Of a stretch of 64,000 nt of DNA, positions 41,854 through 49,699 are shown one piece after another. This stretch comes from Hymenobacter sp. BRD128 (GTDB taxonomy: Bacteria > Bacteroidota > Bacteroidia > Cytophagales > Hymenobacteraceae): NCBI RefSeq assembly GCF_013256625.1, contig NZ_CP053908.1, positions 3,038,001-3,102,000 of the forward strand, given 5' to 3'. Below the pieces are notes generated by a model. That model did not search any database, was not told the origin of the DNA, and was given only the letters and a program-made list of their open reading frames with translations. Both the position numbers and the translations under genes were made by a program. The stretch's first letter is position 1; each line of letters begins with the position of its first letter.

Positions 41854-44601
41854 ATGTCGGCTCCTGGTTCCTCTTCTACTGCTAGCCCCGTGGCGGCGGC
41901 CCCACCCAAACAAACCCTGGCGCAGGCCCGCGCCGAAGCGGCCAGGGCTAGCCAGCACCTGGCGGCCCTGGCCAGCGGGCTGCGCGAGGGCATTTTATTA
42001 CTCGATGCCGACCAGCGGGTGCTGCTGGCCAACGAGCAGTTTTGCACTTTGCTAGGGCTGCCCATGCAGGCTAGCCAGTGCCTGGGGCTGCACACCAGCC
42101 AGCTCACGGCCATGCTGCAGCCTTACCTGGCCGACCCCGCTGCCTACGCCGCCGAGCTGGCCGGCCGACCCAACGACCACATTCCCAGCACGCTGCTAGC
42201 GCTGCGCGACGGCCGCACGCTGGAGCGCGATGCCCGGCCCGTGGCCCTGGGCGACACCATCGGCTGGCTGCTGAGCTACCGCGACGTGACGCAGCAGCAC
42301 CAGGCCGATACGCAGCGCGATGCCCAGCGCAAGTTTTATGAAACCATCCTCGACGAGGTGCCCGTCGAGATTGCCGTGCTCGACGAGCAGCGCCGCTACG
42401 TGTACGTGAACCCCCAGGCCGTGCCCGACCCCGAGCACCGCGCCTGGCTGCCGGGCCGCACCCTGGCCGAGTACTGCGCCCGCTACGGCTTTCCGCTGGA
42501 GCTGGCCGACTACCGCGACCGCATGTTTGAGCTGGCCGAGGCCAGCGCCGAGCCCGTGAGCTGGGACGACCGCACCCCGGTGTCGGGCGGCGAGGTGCAC
42601 CACCAGCGGCAGTTCAAGCTGCTGTCGGGCGCGGGCAAAGGCCTCCCCTACATGCTGGGCAGCGGCCTCGACGTGACGGCCCGCGTGCAAGCCGAGGAGC
42701 GCAGCCAGCGCAGCGAGCTGGAGCGCCGCGAGCAGCAGGAATTTATGCAGCAGGTGCTCGACACTATTCCGAGCCCGGTGTACGTGCGCGACGTGGCCGG
42801 CGAAGTGGTGTTTGGCAACCGAGCATTGTTCAAACTTGATGAGCAGGCGGCGCTTTTCGCCCCCACCGAGCAGGTGCTACGGGCCAAGGAGCGCGAAGCT
42901 GCCGAGTACGCCGCCATCGACGCCCAGGTGCTGGCTACCGGCCGCGAGGTAGTAGCCGAGGAGCGCTCGACCTCGCCCACCGGGGAGGAGCGCTGGTTTT
43001 ATAGCATTAAGCGGCCCCTGGTGCGGCCCGATGGCGCGGTGCAGGTGCTGGGGGTGAGCACCGACATTACGGCCCTGAAAGCGGCCCAGCTCGCGGCCGA
43101 AGACGCCGCCAAGGCCCGCGAAAACTTCCTGGCCAATATGAGCCACGAAATCCGGACGCCCATGAACGGCGTGCTGGGCATGGCCGCCCTGCTGGCCAAA
43201 ACCCGCCTCAGCCCGCAGCAGCAGGAGTTTGTGCGCACTATCCGCAGCTCGGGCACGCACCTGCTAGGGGTGCTGAACGACGTGCTCGACGTGTCGAAAA
43301 TCCACTCGGGCAAGCTGGAGATGGAGGCCGTGGCTTTTCACCTGCACGACTCGATGCAGCAGGCCGTGGCCACGCTCACACTGCAGGCCCAGGAAAAGGG
43401 ACTGGTGTTCGGCTTCAAGCCTTTTGCCACTGATGAGGCGCCCTGGGTGCGCAGCGACCCGTTTCGGCTCAACCAGATTCTACTCAATCTGCTTTCCAAC
43501 GCCATCAAGTTCACCACCAACGGCAGCGTGTGGCTGCGCAGCTTTCTGGTTGATGAAACCGACGAGGAGCTGCTCGTGCGCTTCACGGTGCAGGATACCG
43601 GCATCGGCATTGGCGACGAAGCGCTGGAGCGCATTTTCGAGAGTTTCACCCAGGCCTACGCCGATACCACGCGGCGCTATGGTGGCACCGGGCTAGGCCT
43701 CACCATCAGCCGGGCGCTGGTAACGCAGCTGGGCGGCGAGCTCAGTGTGGCTAGCAAGCTAGGCCAGGGCAGCACGTTTTCGTTCACCATTCCGCTGCGC
43801 AAAACCGAGCAGCCCACGCCGACCGTGGTCGATGCTTTCGACACCGGGCAGCTGCGCGGCATTCGGGTGCTGCTGGCCGAAGACAACCCCATCAACCGCA
43901 CCGTGGCGCGCCTGCACCTGCTGCAATGGGGCGTGGAGGTCGATGAGGCCGAGGACGGCCGCGTGGCGCTGCAAAAGCTGCTCGACAACGTCTACGATGT
44001 GGTGCTAATGGACATTCAGATGCCGCACCTGAGCGGCATCGAGGTGACGCAGCAGCTGCGCCAGCTACCCGATGCCGCCCGGGCCGCCGTGCCGGTGCTG
44101 GCGCTCACGGCCAACGTTTTCAGGAGCGATAACGAGAAGTACCTGGCCGCCGGCATGGACGACTACCTCGCCAAGCCTTTTGCCGAGGAGCACCTGTACG
44201 CCAAGCTCCTGAATCTGCTGCGCCCGCCCGCCGGCACCACCGCTAGCCTGGCTCCGGCGCCCGCCTACGACCTAACCCGCCTGCACCACGAGGCGCGCGG
44301 CAATCCCGCCTTCGTGGCGGGCATGGTCAACTCGTTTTTGACGCATATGCCCCCTAGCCTGCAAAAAATTCGGGCCGCCGCCGAGGCCCGCGACTGGCTG
44401 CTGGTGGCCGAGCTGGTGCATCACATCAAGCCTAATCTACTCACCCTCAGTATTGAGGGCGCCATTGCGGCCATGCACATCCTGGAGCCACCGCCTACCT
44501 TACTGCCCACACCTGACGAGCCGGCCCGCCTGCTAGCTACCTCGCAGCTACTGGCTGCCGTCGAGGCCGTATTGCTGGAGCTGCCCGGTGAGTTGACTTG
44601 A
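41854..44601 (+). CDS. Hybrid sensor histidine kinase (PAS-PAS-PAS-HisKA-HATPase-REC-HPt)
   Basis: 915 residues from ATG 41854; no membrane helix or signal peptide, so cytoplasmic. Three PAS-like domains occupy about 45-165, 165-295 and 300-420 (VLLANEQFCTLLGLP; RRYVYVNPQAVPDP; VVFGNRALFKLDE). The H box is NMSHEIRTPMNGVLGM with His431. N box: ILLNLLSNAIKFTTN; G2: GTGLGLTISRAL. The receiver domain has Asp720 (VVLMDIQMPHLSG), and a C-terminal HPt domain has His856 (LVHHIKPNL). All relay residues are present, so it can run a full phosphorelay. Its likely partner is the convergent LytTR regulator, whose stop is only 53 bases away. The stop codon lies in a perfect palindrome. Confidence 0.93.
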   Translation: MSAPGSSSTASPVAAAPPKQTLAQARAEAARASQHLAALASGLREGILLLDADQRVLLANEQFCTLLGLPMQASQCLGLHTSQLTAMLQPYLADPAAYAAELAGRPNDHIPSTLLALRDGRTLERDARPVALGDTIGWLLSYRDVTQQHQADTQRDAQRKFYETILDEVPVEIAVLDEQRRYVYVNPQAVPDPEHRAWLPGRTLAEYCARYGFPLELADYRDRMFELAEASAEPVSWDDRTPVSGGEVHHQRQFKLLSGAGKGLPYMLGSGLDVTARVQAEERSQRSELERREQQEFMQQVLDTIPSPVYVRDVAGEVVFGNRALFKLDEQAALFAPTEQVLRAKEREAAEYAAIDAQVLATGREVVAEERSTSPTGEERWFYSIKRPLVRPDGAVQVLGVSTDITALKAAQLAAEDAAKARENFLANMSHEIRTPMNGVLGMAALLAKTRLSPQQQEFVRTIRSSGTHLLGVLNDVLDVSKIHSGKLEMEAVAFHLHDSMQQAVATLTLQAQEKGLVFGFKPFATDEAPWVRSDPFRLNQILLNLLSNAIKFTTNGSVWLRSFLVDETDEELLVRFTVQDTGIGIGDEALERIFESFTQAYADTTRRYGGTGLGLTISRALVTQLGGELSVASKLGQGSTFSFTIPLRKTEQPTPTVVDAFDTGQLRGIRVLLAEDNPINRTVARLHLLQWGVEVDEAEDGRVALQKLLDNVYDVVLMDIQMPHLSGIEVTQQLRQLPDAARAAVPVLALTANVFRSDNEKYLAAGMDDYLAKPFAEEHLYAKLLNLLRPPAGTTASLAPAPAYDLTRLHHEARGNPAFVAGMVNSFLTHMPPSLQKIRAAAEARDWLLVAELVHHIKPNLLTLSIEGAIAAMHILEPPPTLLPTPDEPARLLATSQLLAAVEAVLLELPGELT

Positions 44602-44653
44602 GAACGGGGGACTGAGAAGTACCTACTTCTCAGTCCCCCGTTCTCAAGTCAAC
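44592..44653. terminator. Perfect 30-base palindrome at convergent gene ends
   Basis: Two perfect 30-base arms (44592-44621 and 44624-44653, starting GTTGACTTGAGAACGGGGG) with only a CC loop. It contains the kinase stop codon (44599-44601) and ends just before the LytTR stop codon at 44654. It probably terminates both transcripts. Such perfect arms with a 2-base loop suggest recent formation or active maintenance. Confidence 0.85.
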
Positions 44654-45436
44654 CTAAATGCCTCGCAGGCGCTTAAAAAAGCCATCCTGGTAGGCTTTGG
44701 CTACGGGCACTTCGTGGCCGCCAGGTAGTTGCAGCTGGTTGTCTTCGACAGCCTCGATGAGCTGGGTATTTACCATGTAGGAGCGGTGCACGCGCACGAA
44801 GTGCGCGAAAGGCAGCCGCTCTTCGAAGGTTTTGAGCGTGGCGTACACAATGTGCTTGTGCTTGAGCGTGACGAGCACCGAGTACATCGACATGGCTTCG
44901 ATGTAGAGCACCTCGTCGAAGTTGACGCGCATCAGGCGGTTGTTGATTTTCAAGAACAACGAGTTGCCATCGGCTCCAAACATGGCTTCGGCGGCCTCAT
45001 CGGGGCTAGCGGGCGGGGCCAGGGACGCCCGCTGGCTCCGAATGCGGTCGACGGTGCGGCTGAAGCGGGCGTAGTCGAGGGGCTTCACCAGGTAGTCGGT
45101 CACGCGCAACTCGAAGGCATCGACGGCGTAGTCGCGGTGCGAGGTCACGAGCACCACGTCGGGCAACGGCTCGGGCAGGATGCGCACCAGGTCGAGGCCC
45201 GTGAGCTCGGGCATGTTAATGTCGAGCAGCAGAATATCGGCCCGGCCGCCCTTGCGGAAATAATTCAGGCAGGCCACGCCGTCGGCAAACGTGCCCGCCA
45301 GAGCAAGCCCTTCCGTAATGCTCACGTAGTGTTCCAGCGTGAGTCGGTTCATCTCATTGTCATCTACCACCACGCAGGCCAGCTGAGACAGAGGCACTAC
45401 GGTATTAGCGGAAGAGCTCATAATAGAGGAAGGCAT
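44654..45436 (-). CDS. LytTR-family response regulator
   Basis: 260 residues if the ATG at 45436 is used; an ATG at 45418 is equally possible and 23 more codons are open upstream. Receiver domain with CVVVDDNEMNRL, phosphoacceptor Asp in ADILLLDINMPELTG, and Lys in TDYLVKPLDYARF. The C-terminal LytTR DNA-binding domain has LKINNRLMRVNFDEVLYIEAM, HIVYATLKTFEERL and FVRVHRSYMVNTQ. Likely target of the hybrid kinase next door. A near-match to the -7 box (TATCTTTC) lies ~15 bases before 45436. Confidence 0.9.
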   Translation of the reverse strand: MPSSIMSSSANTVVPLSQLACVVVDDNEMNRLTLEHYVSITEGLALAGTFADGVACLNYFRKGGRADILLLDINMPELTGLDLVRILPEPLPDVVLVTSHRDYAVDAFELRVTDYLVKPLDYARFSRTVDRIRSQRASLAPPASPDEAAEAMFGADGNSLFLKINNRLMRVNFDEVLYIEAMSMYSVLVTLKHKHIVYATLKTFEERLPFAHFVRVHRSYMVNTQLIEAVEDNQLQLPGGHEVPVAKAYQDGFFKRLRGI

Positions 45437-45641
45437 AACAGAAACAGGCTGAAAGATAGGGCTAAAAGCGCTACTACCAAGCTTACTATCCTTTGGCAGC
45501 TTCACGGGTTGCCGGGTTGGCTCAGCAAGCCAACTTCCTACTAACTCCAGCCCCGCAAGCTACTTAGGCACTAGTCAAGCAGGCTTAACTGGCTTACTAA
45601 CGAGACCATTGGCGCTACCACCAACAGCCTTAAATCAGAGG

Positions 45642-46724
45642 CTAGGGCTCGGCGGCGAGCGGCAGTAGCAATTGCTCGGTATAAGCTGGCTTGCCGGGCG
45701 GGTAGCACGTAACATCCACGGTTACCCGCCGGATGCCGGCATCGAACCAGGACTGCGCATAAATGCGCCCCTGGCCCGGCCCGGCTGCCTGCGGGGCTAG
45801 CGGCAGGCGGCGCAGCACGTGGCCGTTTTCGGGGTTGCTGACAATAATCGCCAGCTGGGCGCCCCGCGGGTAGCGGGCCAGCGGCAGCGTCAGAAAAACA
45901 ACCCCAGACGCTACCGCACCCGGCATAATGGGGCGCAGCTGGCTATAGGCGGCCCAGCGCAGCAGCAGCAGCGTGGGCGGGCCGTCGGCGGGCTCACCCT
46001 CAGCCACCACCTGGTAGAGGTATTGCCCCGGCGCGGCCAGGGTATCCGTAAGGGTATAGACTAGCTGACGCTGCCCATAGGTGTTGATTGCCAGGGGCTG
46101 ACGCCAGATTTCGCGGGCTCGAAACTCGTGCAGCTCGCGGCGCAGCACCCGGCAGTAACGGGCAGTAGTGAGCGAGTCGGGCACTTGCCAGGCTAGAGTC
46201 ACCACGCGACTCATGGCGGGCGGGCCCTGGGGCACGGCGGGGGCAGGCACCACCGGCAGGCCCCGCGCCCGCCCGCTCACCTGCAGCGTAAAGCTGCAAT
46301 AATCTTTCAGATAGCCATCGATATCGAGCAAGTAGGGCTGGCCGGCTTGCAGATTGGGTAGCGGCACAAACAGGTCGTCCTGGGTGCCTAGCGAGGTACA
46401 CGACAGGATGCGATACGTAGCCAGCTGGCAGGGCGTGCCCGTGAGCACCACCAGCTGCACGCCGCGCACGTCGCGGCAGCGCTGCCCGCCAATATTGACG
46501 TAGTACGTGCCCGTGGCCGGCGGCCGAAACTCAAACCACTGGTCGTTGTGGTACTCGATGCACTTGCCGGTCAGGCGCTCATCGACGCAGGCGCGCTGCA
46601 CCGTGCAGCCCACGGTGCTGGAAGTAACGGTTTCTTCAGCGCGCAGCTGGCGGCGATTTTCAATGTCGTCGTTGGGCACTTGGGCATGAGCTGCTGCGAA
46701 AGCCAGTACCAAACAGAGCGTCAT
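45642..46724 (-). CDS. Secreted protein of unknown function, Cys-containing
   Basis: 360 residues from ATG 46724, which opens a signal peptide (TLCLVLAFAAAHAQ). The N-terminal domain (~30-190) has several Cys (TVGCTVQRACVDERLTGKC; GGQRCRDVRG; GTPCQLATYRILSC; KDYCSF) and a jelly-roll-like pattern (WFEFRPPATGTYYVNIGGQ), similar to the pre-peptidase or proprotein-convertase-like domains found in Bacteroidota surface proteins. A fibronectin-like region follows. No sorting domain is evident. The start codon is contributed by a family A palindrome (46718-46813), and the frame upstream is just the translated repeat. I do not recognise a specific function. Confidence 0.7.
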   Translation of the reverse strand: MTLCLVLAFAAAHAQVPNDDIENRRQLRAEETVTSSTVGCTVQRACVDERLTGKCIEYHNDQWFEFRPPATGTYYVNIGGQRCRDVRGVQLVVLTGTPCQLATYRILSCTSLGTQDDLFVPLPNLQAGQPYLLDIDGYLKDYCSFTLQVSGRARGLPVVPAPAVPQGPPAMSRVVTLAWQVPDSLTTARYCRVLRRELHEFRAREIWRQPLAINTYGQRQLVYTLTDTLAAPGQYLYQVVAEGEPADGPPTLLLLRWAAYSQLRPIMPGAVASGVVFLTLPLARYPRGAQLAIIVSNPENGHVLRRLPLAPQAAGPGQGRIYAQSWFDAGIRRVTVDVTCYPPGKPAYTEQLLLPLAAEP

Positions 46725-46813
46725 GCCGAGCTTGCCGAAGCATTTCGCTCGCCTCGGCAGGATTAGTACCCTAGCGGCGCGAGCGAGATGCTTCGGCAAG
46801 CTCAGCATGACGT
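46718..46813. repeat. Dispersed palindromic repeat, family A copy 2
   Basis: Arms near 46718-46753 and 46779-46813 carry GTCATGCCGAGCTTGCCGAAG and the near complement, with a loop containing ACCCTAGCGGCGCGAG. The loop sequence recurs almost unchanged in the copy at 61476. The left end supplies the ATG of the secreted protein gene. Confidence 0.88.
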
Positions 46814-46840
46814 TCTGTTTATTTTTTATAAGGCAGTAGC

Positions 46841-47287
46841 CTATCGGGTAGTAGTCATGGCCGTGGCGGGCGGGCCAGTTTTGCCCAGGTCTTTCTCCAC
46901 GTACTTGCTGGGGCACTTGGTCAGAATCTGGTCGGCTTCGAATACGCCGTCTTTCATGGCGCCCACGATGACCACCTGCTCCGATTTGTCGAGGTCCTGG
47001 GGCTTGGGGTTGCGGTACACCACGCGCTGGGCCACGTGCAGAGTATCGACCATCGTGAACGCGAAGTAGTTGGGGTTCACCATTGGGTCATACTCCAGGC
47101 CCACGGGGCGCTTGTCGGCATCGCGGGGCAGAGTACCTACCACGTGCACCTTGGCCAGGTTGCCGGCCGCGGCCTGCTGGCGGGCAATGGTGAAGGTCGA
47201 ATACGTGCTGGCATCCGACATGGTGCTGATAATGATGCCTACCGCCGCGGCGATGACCACCAAAACGAAAATGTGCGACTTCTTCAT
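46841..47287 (-). CDS. ccmE: Cytochrome c maturation protein CcmE, Cys variant
   Basis: 148-residue periplasmic heme chaperone with one N-terminal membrane anchor (HIFVLVVIAAAVGIIIS). The OB-fold segment runs VHVVGTLPRD to VIVGAMKDGVFEADQILTKCPSKY. In the classical protein the heme-binding residue is His in an HxxxY motif; here the same place reads CPSKY, a CxxxY form known from archaea and some bacteria with variant System I. It carries heme from the CcmC complex to CcmF. Confidence 0.92.
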   Translation of the reverse strand: MKKSHIFVLVVIAAAVGIIISTMSDASTYSTFTIARQQAAAGNLAKVHVVGTLPRDADKRPVGLEYDPMVNPNYFAFTMVDTLHVAQRVVYRNPKPQDLDKSEQVVIVGAMKDGVFEADQILTKCPSKYVEKDLGKTGPPATAMTTTR

Positions 47288-47328
47288 AGGAAAATAGCTA
47301 ACAAAACTGCCCGAAAAGACGTGCCGAC

Positions 47329-47586
47329 TTAGCGGCCTTCTATCTCGCGCTCGAGGCGGCTCACCTTGCGGTCGAGGCGCACCAAATATAACAGCAAGCC
47401 ACTGAGGATGATAACGATAACGAGCACCACCACGTAGATTTTGCCGCTGGCCCGCAGGGCGTCGGCCATTTCGGGCTGGTCGGTGGCTACGGCCGGAGCC
47501 TGGGCCAGAACCGCGCCGGCTAGCAGCAGCAGCGGCAAAAGCAGGGCGAAGGCGCGACTAAGCAAGTTGTTTGTCTTGTTTTTCAT
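47329..47586 (-). CDS. ccmD: CcmD family protein
   Basis: 85 residues from ATG 47586. Hydrophobic N-terminus (ALLLPLLLLAGAVLAQ), likely a signal peptide, then a single transmembrane helix (KIYVVVLVIVIILSGLLLYLV) and a short charged tail (RLDRKVSRLEREI). This is the CcmD pattern; the protein helps release holo-CcmE from the CcmABC complex. It overlaps the ccmC gene by 29 bases, so translation is coupled. Confidence 0.82.
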   Translation of the reverse strand: MKNKTNNLLSRAFALLLPLLLLAGAVLAQAPAVATDQPEMADALRASGKIYVVVLVIVIILSGLLLYLVRLDRKVSRLEREIEGR

Positions 47587-48235
47587 ATACTTTCTCTTGA
47601 ACAAAAGCAAAGCGGCAGGCCACTTCCGTAATCCAGACGCCGAGCAGCGTCCAGCCAATTACGGCCGGGTAAAACACCATCCGCATGGCGCTGTCGAGGT
47701 CATATTTCGAGAAGCCCGGGTTGCCGCCCATGCCGGGGTGCAGCGAGGCCGAGGCTAGCCGGGGCATAATGAACAACAGCGGAATGGCCGCCGCAAACGC
47801 AAAAATATTGTAGATGGCCGAGAGGCGCGCGCGCTGCTGCTCATCTTGCACGGCGCCGCGCAGCACCAGGTAGGCCAGGTAGATGAGCATGGTTACGGCC
47901 GCGCCGTTGAGCTTCACGTCGGTCGTCCACCAGGTGCCCCAGGTATAGCGCGCCCACAAGCTGCCGGTCATTAACCCCAAGACCCCGAGCAAGATGCCCG
48001 TTTTGGCCGACTCGTGGGCCAGGATGTCGAGGCGGGGGCTAGGGGTACGCAGGTAGCGAATGGAGTTGACTACCGAGGCTAGCAGGATGATGGTCATCCC
48101 GAACCACATGGGCACGTGGAAGTAGAGGTTGCGCTCCGTTTCGTTGAGAATGGCCAGGCGCGGCACGTGGCCCAGCAGGCCCATCACGGCGGTGTAGAGC
48201 AGCAGCCCGATGGTCAGGTATTTCCACCACTTCAT
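47558..48235 (-). CDS. ccmC: Heme exporter/transfer protein CcmC
   Basis: 225 residues, six membrane helices. The tryptophan-rich heme motif is WGTWWTTDVKLNG and the conserved periplasmic His residues are in RNLYFHVPMWFGM and ASLHPGMGGN. It loads heme onto CcmE. It lies in the ccmB-methyltransferase-ccmC-ccmD-ccmE series and overlaps ccmD. Confidence 0.93.
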   Translation of the reverse strand: MKWWKYLTIGLLLYTAVMGLLGHVPRLAILNETERNLYFHVPMWFGMTIILLASVVNSIRYLRTPSPRLDILAHESAKTGILLGVLGLMTGSLWARYTWGTWWTTDVKLNGAAVTMLIYLAYLVLRGAVQDEQQRARLSAIYNIFAFAAAIPLLFIMPRLASASLHPGMGGNPGFSKYDLDSAMRMVFYPAVIGWTLLGVWITEVACRFAFVQEKVYEKQDKQLA

Positions 48236-48256
48236 AGTTAAATTATGAATTAGGAG

Positions 48257-48898
48257 TTAGAAATTGGCAGGCGCGCGCGCCACTACGCCGTAGAGCGGGT
48301 CGCCGTACTTGGGGCGGTGGGCGTACACTTCGGCGGGGCCGAAGCCGGCGGCGGCAAAATAATGCTTGACCAGGCCGGCGTGGCCGGCGTCGTCGAGGGC
48401 CTGCCAGGCATACACGGCTTTGTCGGGAAAGCAGCGGTTGGAGAACGTGACCACCAGCGGCGCGCCCGGCCGCAGCACCCTAGCCAGCTCCTTAAAAACC
48501 TCCACCGGCTGCGTGAGGTACTGCACCGACACGCAGATGGCGGCGCCATCAAACTCCGCATCGTGGTAGGGCAGGCGCGGGTTCTCGTTGAGATTCTGCA
48601 CGGTGCCCGGCTCGGTGAGGCGGGGGTTGTGGGCCAGCTCGCGGGCATTCATGCCGAGCGCGGCCACGCGGCTATACTGCACCTCGGCGGGCAGGTGGCT
48701 GACCCAGCTGCTCATCAAATCGAGGATGACACCACCGGCCGGAAAATACTGCCGGTAGAGCTGCGTAACGGCCGCCACCGCCGCCGGGTCGATATGCGTC
48801 ACGAGGCGCTCGACGCGGTAAAACTCCCCGTCGGGCGCTTCGTCGCGGCGGGCGAACGCCTGCGGCGGCAACTGCAACGGGCTAGCGGAATCGAGCAT
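48257..48898 (-). CDS. SAM-dependent methyltransferase inside the ccm cluster
   Basis: 213 residues from ATG 48898 (13 more codons upstream are doubtful). A class I methyltransferase-like pattern: GGVILDLMSSWVSHLP (motif I region, degenerate), VAALGMNARELAHNP (motif II), PYHDAEFDGAAICVSVQYLTQ and LRPGAPLVVTFSNRCFP (motif IV/V). The glycine-rich loop is replaced by DLMSSWVSH, as in a small group of UbiE/COQ5-like proteins that I recall from Bacteroidota and Cyanobacteria. It lies between ccmB and ccmC; a link to heme handling is not known. Confidence 0.75.
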   Translation of the reverse strand: MLDSASPLQLPPQAFARRDEAPDGEFYRVERLVTHIDPAAVAAVTQLYRQYFPAGGVILDLMSSWVSHLPAEVQYSRVAALGMNARELAHNPRLTEPGTVQNLNENPRLPYHDAEFDGAAICVSVQYLTQPVEVFKELARVLRPGAPLVVTFSNRCFPDKAVYAWQALDDAGHAGLVKHYFAAAGFGPAEVYAHRPKYGDPLYGVVARAPANF

Positions 48899-48924
48899 AG
48901 TGTATCGGTAAAAACGGGCAGGCC

Positions 48925-49602
48925 TTAGCTGCGCCACAGAAATGGAAACAACAGATAAGACACCGCGCCCACGATAAAGTTCAGGGCCACCAGGGTAATA
49001 ATGGAGCTTTGGCTAGCCTCCCAGGGCAGGCCGTCGAGGGCGTTTTTGCTTACCTTCACCAGCAGCAGCAGCACGGGCACCAACACCGGCAAACCCAGCA
49101 CCGCCAGCAGCGTGCCACCCCCACCCTGCCCGGCCCGCGCCGCAATGCCCGCCACCAGCGTCAGCGACGAGGCCAGACTGACCGCCCCCAGCCCGATGCT
49201 AAGCGCGTAGGTGGGCCAGTCCTGCACCGGGTTGCCGAGCAGCAGCGTGTAGAGCAGCAGCCCCGGCGCGGCTAATGCCAACAGCAACAATGCATTATAG
49301 ATAATCTTGGCTAGCACCACGGCCTCAGGCCGCGCCACGGTGTAGTAGTACAGCCGCAGGCCGGCCGACTCCTGGGCCAGCCCGCGCCCGGCCGCGCCCA
49401 GCGCCGCAAAGAGCAGAATAACCCAGAACAGCGCGTTCCAGGCCGGGGCCGGCGGCGCGCCCCCGCGAAAGCTGAAGCTGAGGTAGCTCACGTACACCGT
49501 GCCACCCACGTAAAGCAGCAAGCCCCCTAGCGCGCTGCGCTGCCGCCACTCCAGGCGCAGGTCTTTCAGCAGCAACAACCAAATTTCAGCGGGCAGCGAC
49601 AC
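48925..49602 (-). CDS. ccmB: Heme exporter protein CcmB
   Basis: 225 residues from GTG 49602, six membrane helices. Family features: IWLLLLKDLRLEWRQRSALGG near the start, then FWVILLFAALGAAGRGLAQESAGLRLYY and a C-terminal NFIVGAVSYLLFPFLW. CcmB is the membrane part of the CcmABC ABC transporter that releases CcmE; ccmA is not in the window. The GTG is only 5 bases after a TACCTTTG box, so the mRNA appears leaderless. First gene of the ccmB-E run. Confidence 0.92.
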   Translation of the reverse strand: MSLPAEIWLLLLKDLRLEWRQRSALGGLLLYVGGTVYVSYLSFSFRGGAPPAPAWNALFWVILLFAALGAAGRGLAQESAGLRLYYYTVARPEAVVLAKIIYNALLLLALAAPGLLLYTLLLGNPVQDWPTYALSIGLGAVSLASSLTLVAGIAARAGQGGGGTLLAVLGLPVLVPVLLLLVKVSKNALDGLPWEASQSSIITLVALNFIVGAVSYLLFPFLWRS

Positions 49603-49607
49603 GGGCG

Positions 49608-49615
49608 CAAAGGTA
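49608..49615 (-). promoter_or_regulatory. Bacteroidota -7 promoter box 5 bases before the ccmB start (leaderless)
   Basis: TACCTTTG on the minus strand, followed by five bases and the GTG start. Transcription starts about 5-7 bases after this box in Bacteroidota, so it should begin at or next to the start codon. Identical geometry to the box at 54353. Confidence 0.7.
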
Positions 49616-49618
49616 GGT

Positions 49619-49691
49619 AGGAGTTAAAAGTTATGCGTGATGAGTTGGTGATTCTTGACCGCTAGCTCATCACGCATAACTTTTAACTCCT
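49619..49691. repeat. Perfect 26-base inverted repeat between ccmB and the barrel gene
   Basis: Arms AGGAGTTAAAAGTTATGCG.. at 49619-49644 and the exact complement at 49666-49691, with a 21-base spacer. Related to the degenerate copy at 11157-11240. It lies just upstream of the ccmB promoter box and 8 bases after the barrel gene stop, and may terminate or regulate. Confidence 0.9.
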
Positions 49692-49699
49692 CCCTTTTT

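Noticed and set aside
44729-45544. Plus-strand frame of 271 codons
   Set aside because: Antisense to the LytTR regulator; no family motifs.
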